This document shows positions 57,768 to 64,000 of a DNA stretch of 64,000 bases, one piece after another. The notes below the pieces were generated by a model, which saw only the letters and a program-made list of their open reading frames with translations, made no database searches and had not been told where the DNA came from. Position numbers and translations under genes: made by a program. Each line of letters starts with the position of its first letter. Positions within the stretch are counted from its first letter, which is position 1. Origin of the DNA: ZC4RG30 sp046347045 (GTDB taxonomy: Bacteria; Pseudomonadota; Gammaproteobacteria; Steroidobacterales; Steroidobacteraceae); the NCBI GenBank assembly GCA_046347045.1, contig JAXMGX010000013.1, positions 1 through 64,000 of the forward strand, in the 5' to 3' direction.

Positions 57768-57812
57768 CTTGCGCGGACTAACCCGTAACGGAATGTAACG
57801 GATTCGGCCGAA

Positions 57813-57842
57813 ATTCTACGTTCCGGGGGGCTCGCCTGTCCA
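57813..57842 (-). promoter_or_regulatory. carAB promoter
   Basis: On the minus strand -35 TGGACA (57842-57837) and -10 TAGAAT (57818-57813), each one base from consensus, are 18 bases apart. Transcription would start near 57806. Two copies of CCGTTAC, 10 bases apart, lie at the very start of the transcript (57786-57802). Confidence 0.65.
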
Positions 57843-57905
57843 CGCGAACTTGCCCCGAAAACGCCCGGCGGAAGGGGTGGATTCCGCCGCGGTGGATTTT
57901 CCAGC

Positions 57906-58712
57906 CTACTGTTTTTCAAAGAGAAAATCTGCCATTTGGTAACGGTTGGCAGGACGTCCCGCCAGCCAAAGTGCCGCGGCCAGCGCCCCCCGGGCAAATA
58001 TTGCCCGGTCAGTAGCTACGTGGCTCAGACGCAACTGCTCGCCGGCACCCAGGAACAGCACCTCGTGCTCGCCCACCACATCGCCGCCGCGCACCACCGA
58101 GAAGCCGATGCCACCCTCGCCGCGACTGCCGGGACGGGCGCCGGTGAGGTCCACGGGCCGTGTCAGGTGCTCGCCGCGCCCGGCGGCGGCGGCATCGCCC
58201 AGCGCCAGCGCGGTGCCGGACGGTGCATCCACCTTGTGGCGGTGGTGCGCCTCGAAGATCTCGATGTCGTAGGTCTCGGGCAGTGCCTGCGCGGCACGCC
58301 GCACGAGGTCGAGCAGCACATTGAGCGCAAGGCTGGTGTTGGCGGATACCAGCACCGGGATACGACGCGCGGCGGCATCGATGCGCTGCTGGGTGTCGGA
58401 TGACAGCCCGGTGGTGCCGATCATCAGCGCCACACCCGCCGCGGCACAGGCCTCGGCGGTGGCGGCCACGGCGTCGGCACGCGAAAAGTCGATCACCACA
58501 TCAACCGACTGCAGCGCGGAGTTGAGGTCGGAAGCGACGATCACGCCCGCCGGCGCGCGGCCCGACAGTGTTCCGGCATCCTGGCCCAGTGCGGCCGAGC
58601 CGGGACGATCAATGGCGGCAGTGAGGCTGGTGGCGGGATTGGAACAGACGGCCTTGACGAGCTCGGCGCCCATTCTCCCACCTACACCGACAATGCCGAC
58701 GCGTACGTTCAC
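57906..58712 (-). CDS. dapB: 4-hydroxy-tetrahydrodipicolinate reductase
   Basis: A 268-residue NAD(P)H-dependent enzyme of lysine and diaminopimelate synthesis. GIVGVGGRMG binds the nucleotide, GTTGLSSDTQ, SANTSLALNVL, EAHHRHKVDAPSGTAL (with catalytic His and Lys) and FARGALAAALWL are all present. The start is GTG 58712, with only a weak ribosome-binding site. A 17-codon frame upstream (58762-58709) overlaps it and begins with a DapB-like N-terminus. Confidence 0.96.
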   Translation of the reverse strand: MNVRVGIVGVGGRMGAELVKAVCSNPATSLTAAIDRPGSAALGQDAGTLSGRAPAGVIVASDLNSALQSVDVVIDFSRADAVAATAEACAAAGVALMIGTTGLSSDTQQRIDAAARRIPVLVSANTSLALNVLLDLVRRAAQALPETYDIEIFEAHHRHKVDAPSGTALALGDAAAAGRGEHLTRPVDLTGARPGSRGEGGIGFSVVRGGDVVGEHEVLFLGAGEQLRLSHVATDRAIFARGALAAALWLAGRPANRYQMADFLFEKQ

Positions 58713-58762
58713 GCGCCGGCACCGCTGGACAGGTCGCCGACAACACCCACTCGAACTGCCAT
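58709..58762 (-). other. Short upstream frame resembling the DapB N-terminus
   Basis: MAVRVGVVGDLSSGAGA, 17 codons, has a good ribosome-binding site (GAGGG) and ends in the overlap GTGA with the dapB start. Its first nine residues parallel MNVRVGIVG of dapB. It could be the relic of a partial duplication, and translation of it may couple to dapB. Confidence 0.5.
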
Positions 58763-58771
58763 GAACCCTCT

Positions 58772-59911
58772 TTAGTTTTCGGCGCCGGTGAAGAAGCGCT
58801 TCACGCCCTCGAAGAACCCTTCCTCGCGGGGCGTGTGCCGACCCTCATCAGCCTTCAGCGACGATTCGAATTTTCGCAGCAATTCCTTCTGCTCGCTCGA
58901 GAGTTTCACCGGCGTCTCGACCATGACCTTGCAGAACAGGTCGCCGCGCGAACCGCCGCGCACGGGCTTCACGCCCTTGTCGCGCAGCCGGAACACGCGT
59001 CCGGACTGGGTTTCGGCGGGAATCTTCAGCGATACCTGGCCGTCGAGCGTGGGCACGATCACCGTGCCGCCCAGCGCGGCGGTGACGAAGCTCACCGGCA
59101 CTTCGCACGACAGGTGTTCGCCCTCGCGCTCGAAGATGTCATGCGGACGCACGTGTACTTCCACGTACAGATCGCCCGCGGGCCCGCCATTGCGGCCGGC
59201 CTCGCCCTCGCCCGACAGCCGGATGCGATCGCCATTGTCGACGCCCGGCGGAATCTTCACCGCCAGCTTCTTCGTGCGACGGACGCGGCCCTGCCCCAGG
59301 CAGGTGTCGCAAGGGTTCTTGATGATCTTGCCCGTGCCGCGGCAGCGCGGGCAGGTCTGCTGCAACTGGAAGAAGCCCTGCGTGACGCGCACCTGGCCCG
59401 AGCCATGGCAGGTCTCGCACTGGATGGGATTGCTGCCCTTGGCCGCGCCCGTGCCATGACAGGTCTCGCACTCGGACAGCTTGGGCACGTCGATCTCGAC
59501 CGACGCGCCGAACACGGCCTGGTTCAGGTCGAGTTCCAGCTCGTAGCGCAGGTCCGCGCCGCGAAACACCTGCGAGCGTCCGCCGCGGCGGCCGCCACCG
59601 AAGATGTCGCCGAACACGTCGCCGAAGATGTCGCCGAAGGCTTCACCGGGGTTGAACCCGGGGCCACCGCCAGCGCCGCGCTGCGCATCGAGGCCCTCAT
59701 GGCCAAACTGGTCATAGGCCGCGCGCTTGCCCGCGTCGGTGAGCACTTCGTAGGCCTCCTTGACCTCCTTGAACTGCTCCTCCGCGCTCTTGTCACCCGG
59801 ATTGCGATCCGGATGCAGCTTCATGGCGAGGCGCCGGTAAGCCTTCTTGATGTCGGCTTCCGACGCGTCGCGCGCTACGTCGAGAACCTTGTAGTAGTCA
59901 CGTTTCGCCAT
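58772..59911 (-). CDS. dnaJ: Chaperone protein DnaJ
   Basis: A 379-residue Hsp40 that delivers unfolded proteins to DnaK and stimulates its ATPase. J domain with HPD at residues 33-35, a Gly/Phe-rich linker (about 75-115), four CxxCxGxG zinc motifs (CETCHGTG, CETCHGSG, CPRCRGTG, CLGQGRV with its partner Cys) at about 147-205, and the C-terminal substrate domains. It follows dnaK by 86 bases that hold a hairpin. Confidence 0.97.
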   Translation of the reverse strand: MAKRDYYKVLDVARDASEADIKKAYRRLAMKLHPDRNPGDKSAEEQFKEVKEAYEVLTDAGKRAAYDQFGHEGLDAQRGAGGGPGFNPGEAFGDIFGDVFGDIFGGGRRGGRSQVFRGADLRYELELDLNQAVFGASVEIDVPKLSECETCHGTGAAKGSNPIQCETCHGSGQVRVTQGFFQLQQTCPRCRGTGKIIKNPCDTCLGQGRVRRTKKLAVKIPPGVDNGDRIRLSGEGEAGRNGGPAGDLYVEVHVRPHDIFEREGEHLSCEVPVSFVTAALGGTVIVPTLDGQVSLKIPAETQSGRVFRLRDKGVKPVRGGSRGDLFCKVMVETPVKLSSEQKELLRKFESSLKADEGRHTPREEGFFEGVKRFFTGAEN

Positions 59912-59933
59912 GCAGCTGCTGCTTGCCTAATCG

Positions 59934-59962
59934 AAGGGAACGCCGTCTCAGGCGTTGCCCTT
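59934..59962 (-). terminator. Hairpin between dnaK and dnaJ
   Basis: AAGGGAACGCC (59934-59944) pairs with GGCGTTGCCCTT (59951-59962) with one bulged base and a six-base loop. On the minus strand it is followed by CGATT, not a T run. It may lower dnaJ expression relative to dnaK or protect the dnaK message. Confidence 0.4.
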
Positions 59963-59997
59963 CTTGTCTTGCTCACCGCGGAACCGTTTCGTGTACT

Positions 59998-61944
<1,947 letters not shown>

Positions 61945-61989
61945 ATCGTTTACCCCAAGAAAATTGTGCCCGGCGGGCGTATAGACCCT

Positions 61990-62017
61990 ATCTGCGGGCC
62001 GTTATTGTCAGTTCAAG
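61990..62017 (-). promoter_or_regulatory. Candidate heat-shock (sigma-32) promoter of dnaK
   Basis: On the minus strand CTTGAA (62017-62012) and CCCGCAGAT (61998-61990) are 13 bases apart, close to the sigma-32 pattern CTTGAAA then CCCCATNT. The -35 contains the grpE stop codon. The -10 match is only partial. Confidence 0.45.
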
Positions 62018-62561
62018 TGTTATCGGGTCCGCGCGCCACTATGACGCGAGCCGGTCGCAACAACCGGCCGTTGAGTTCGTAGCCCCGCTGCACCACCTGC
62101 AGCACCGAATGCGGCTCGGCGGTGGGCGATTCCTGCATGGCCATGGCCTCGTGGCGGGCCGGGTCGAATGGTTCGCCCTGCGGATCGATGATGGTGACGG
62201 CGAAGCGCTCCAGCGCCTTCTGCAGCAGCTTCAGCGTGGCCTTCTGGCCGGCGGCGAGGCTGGCAGCATCGGCCTTGCTGCCCGTGGCCACGGCCATTTC
62301 CAGGCTGTCCACGGCGGGCAGCAGTTCCTGCACGAATTTCTCGAGCGCATAGCGGTGCGCCTGTTCCACGTCGCGCGCAGCGCGCTTGCGGATGTTGTCG
62401 ATTTCGGCCGCGGCGCGCAGCACCTGCTCGCGCCCCTGCACGAGCTGCTCGCGGGCGGCATCCAGCTCGGCCCGAAGCTGCGACAGCTCGTCTGGCGGCG
62501 CACCTGTCTGGCCCGCGCCATGCTGTCCCGCAGCCTGCTGTCCCATCTCGGCGTCTGTCAC
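62013..62561 (-). CDS. grpE: Nucleotide exchange factor GrpE
   Basis: A 182-residue homodimer that releases ADP from DnaK. A long helix (residues 25-95, AEIDNIRKRAARDVEQAHRYA) is followed by the beta domain with HEAMAMQESPTAEPHSVLQVVQRGYELNGRLLRPARV in part (VVQRGYELNGRLLRPA). GTG 62561 has GGAG before it. The 93-base gap to hrcA has a palindrome AATCAT-N6-ATGATT at 62582-62599. Confidence 0.96.
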   Translation of the reverse strand: MTDAEMGQQAAGQHGAGQTGAPPDELSQLRAELDAAREQLVQGREQVLRAAAEIDNIRKRAARDVEQAHRYALEKFVQELLPAVDSLEMAVATGSKADAASLAAGQKATLKLLQKALERFAVTIIDPQGEPFDPARHEAMAMQESPTAEPHSVLQVVQRGYELNGRLLRPARVIVARGPDNT

Positions 62562-62654
62562 TCTGTATCTCCAATGAAAACAATCATCTGCGAATGATTC
62601 AGAAGGTCATTACGCAGGAAGCGTCTCCCCGCTGCTGGCGGGCGAGTATGGGGG

Positions 62655-63716
62655 CTAGCGCCGGGAACTCAAGGCCGACCCCAGCAGGCGCGCCGTCAGG
62701 TCGACCACCGGAATCACCCGCTCATAGGCCATGCGCGTGGGTCCGATCACGCCGATCACCCCTACGGTGCCATCGTCGGCGCTGTAGGGCGCCGCCACCA
62801 GGCTGCAGTCGTCGAAGATCTGGTAACCGGATTCCTGGCCGATGAAGATCTGCACGCCCTGCCCGTGCAGGCTCATGTCGAGCAACTGCAGAATCTCGCG
62901 CTTCTCGTTGAAGGCCTCGAACAGCCGCCGCAGCTTCTCCACCGACGACAGCTCCGCAAAACCCATCAGCTTGGTCTCGCCGGCCACCATCAGCTCCATG
63001 TCGCCGCGCCGCGGGGGTTCGGCGAACACCTGCTGCGCCACCGAGATGGTATCGACCATGCCCTGGTTCAATGTCTCGCGCATCTCCGAAAGCTGCGCGA
63101 TGAGTTCCTGGCGCACCTGCTCGACGGTGCGGCCGCGGAAGTGCTCGTTGAGCGCCGCGGCCGCACGCCGCAGCTCCTCCGGCGGAATCTGCCGCTCGAG
63201 CTGCACCACGCGGTTCTGCACCTCGCGGTCGTCGAATACCAGTATGGCCAGCACGCGCCGATCGGACAGCGGCAGGAACTCGATATGCGTCAGCGCCGCC
63301 GCCTGCGGCGAATGCATGGACACCACGCCTGCCAGCTGCGTGACATTGGACAACAGTTGCGAGGCCACCGACACCAGCGCGCGCGAATCCTCGGGGGTGC
63401 CCAGCTCCCGCCGCAACTGCTCGGCGGCGGCGGCCTCCAGCGGCTGCACCTTCAGCAGCGTGTCGATGAAGAACCGGTAGCCTTTGGGCGTGGGAACGCG
63501 ACCGGCGGAGGTGTGCGGGGATGCCACGAAGCCATAGGCCTCGAGGTCGGCCATCACATTGCGGATGGTGGCCGCCGACAGGTTCATGCCCGAATCGCGC
63601 GACAGGCTGCGCGACCCCACCGGCTGCCCTTCGCGGATATAGCTTTCGACCAGCACCTTCAGCAGTTGCTGGGCGCGGTCATTGAGCCTGGTTTCCTCGC
63701 GCTTTTCAGCGTTCAT
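62655..63716 (-). CDS. hrcA: Heat-inducible transcription repressor HrcA
   Basis: A 353-residue repressor of heat-shock genes. The winged helix has SGMNLSAATIRNVMADLEAYGF in part (LSAATIRNVMADLE) and HTSAGRVPTPKGYRFFID; the GAF-like domain ends GVIGVIGPTRMAYERVIPVVD. It normally binds CIRCE, but no CIRCE (TTAGCACTC-N9-GAGTGCTAA) is seen in this window. It diverges from nadK and heads the hrcA-grpE-dnaK-dnaJ cluster. Confidence 0.97.
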   Translation of the reverse strand: MNAEKREETRLNDRAQQLLKVLVESYIREGQPVGSRSLSRDSGMNLSAATIRNVMADLEAYGFVASPHTSAGRVPTPKGYRFFIDTLLKVQPLEAAAAEQLRRELGTPEDSRALVSVASQLLSNVTQLAGVVSMHSPQAAALTHIEFLPLSDRRVLAILVFDDREVQNRVVQLERQIPPEELRRAAAALNEHFRGRTVEQVRQELIAQLSEMRETLNQGMVDTISVAQQVFAEPPRRGDMELMVAGETKLMGFAELSSVEKLRRLFEAFNEKREILQLLDMSLHGQGVQIFIGQESGYQIFDDCSLVAAPYSADDGTVGVIGVIGPTRMAYERVIPVVDLTARLLGSALSSRR

Positions 63717-63727
63717 GGGCGTGGGGG

Positions 63728-63756
63728 ACGCTAGCTTCGCCCCGGCAGCGCGTCAA
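63728..63756 (-). promoter_or_regulatory. Candidate hrcA promoter
   Basis: On the minus strand TTGACG (63756-63751) and TAGCGT (63733-63728) are 17 bases apart. The start would be near 63721, leaving a leader of only about five bases before ATG 63716, which has no ribosome-binding site. The -10 match is weak. Confidence 0.35.
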
Positions 63757-63833
63757 GTTGTAGATTCGCGCACCAAATCCCGGGGCGGTGGACCGCAAAG
63801 GTGCCGTTACACTAGGCGCATGAGAAGGGGAGC

Positions 63834-64000
63834 ATGAACGAGGCCATCCACACCTGCGCCTTGCTGGGCCGTTTCGAGGAAAACACGGTCCGGGAATCCG
63901 CTGCGGCGCTGCTGCCCCACCTGGCGCAGCGCGGCCTGACCACGCTGGTCCAGCGCACCGCGGCTGCCGGCGCGCTGGGCGACAACGCCCTGCCCGTGGA
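63834..64000 (+). CDS. nadK: NAD kinase, N-terminal start (partial)
   Basis: The first 55 codons of a gene that runs out of the window: MNEAIHTCALLGRFEENT, then SAAALLPHLAQRGLTTLVQR. The layout (a hydrophobic strand, a short loop, a helix and then TTLVQ) and the divergent position beside hrcA fit NAD kinase, which makes NADP from NAD, but the diagnostic GGDG motif lies beyond the end. AAGGGGAG precedes the ATG. TACACT at 63808-63813 is a likely -10 box. Confidence 0.65.
   Translation, partial: MNEAIHTCALLGRFEENTVRESAAALLPHLAQRGLTTLVQRTAAAGALGDNALPV

Noticed and set aside
57939..57948. Third GTAACGG copy as part of the carA repeat array
   Set aside because: It lies inside dapB coding sequence, out of register with the other two; probably chance.
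62582..62599. Palindrome AATCAT-N6-ATGATT before grpE as a CIRCE element
   Set aside because: It shares neither sequence nor spacing with CIRCE (TTAGCACTC-N9-GAGTGCTAA).

Overview
The window is a GC-rich, densely coded segment of a gammaproteobacterial chromosome. I place it there because it carries the purB/mnmA/nudJ neighbourhood, a fused thrA with thrB and thrC, the 14-gene nuo operon with separate nuoC and nuoD, the ftsH-folP-glmM-tpiA-secG-tRNA-Leu-nuo order and the hrcA-grpE-dnaK-dnaJ-dapB-carA-carB-greA order. The exact lineage is inference; a free-living Nevskiales/Steroidobacterales-like organism would fit. There is no rRNA, insertion sequence, phage gene or CRISPR array, and no stretch over 300 bases without a gene.

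Layout. Bases 1-10085 hold the end of purB, a DUF7931-like gene, nudJ, mnmA, acnA, a HAD phosphatase, msrPQ, then (minus strand) a zinc metallopeptidase and tryptophan 2,3-dioxygenase, and tatD. Bases 10103-16241 hold a NERD-domain gene after thrABC, with a MobA-like nucleotidyltransferase diverging from thrA. Bases 16294-26383 form the accessory part: a minus-strand run of SDR, TMEM175-like channel, carotenoid oxygenase, MarR regulator, metallo-beta-lactamase-fold protein, DUF1592-type cytochrome (frameshifted here), DUF1552 protein and ankyrin protein. Every member except the regulator and the channel has a Tat or Sec signal. A MarR-type palindrome sits inside a good sigma-70 promoter in front of the oxygenase. 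Bases 26475-27083 carry a LexA box followed by two small unknown genes. Then come yidB, the initiator tRNA and nuoN-nuoA (27712-42158, transcribed right to left), tRNA-Leu(GAG), secG, tpiA, glmM, folP and ftsH. Bases 47991-52881 run on the plus strand: yhbY, a cytochrome c'-like lipoprotein, a TonB-dependent receptor, and a padR/PspC pair. Bases 52774-63716 run on the minus strand from hrcA to greA. The window ends in the start of nadK.

How the genes work together. Most of the window is housekeeping: TCA cycle (acnA), respiratory complex I, threonine, lysine, folate, cell-wall-sugar, pyrimidine and arginine precursor synthesis, protein quality control, and repair of oxidised periplasmic methionine. 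The accessory cluster looks like a MarR-regulated oxidative pathway outside the cytoplasm, with unknown substrate.

Regulation is the second theme. There are candidate attenuator structures in front of thrA, nuoA and carA, a hairpin that buries the ribosome-binding site of the cytochrome gene, operator-like palindromes for MarR and PadR, one clear LexA box, and several genes whose -10 box lies exactly six bases before the start codon, suggesting leaderless transcripts. All functional statements rest on reading the sequence and on recall of protein families; no database search was run.
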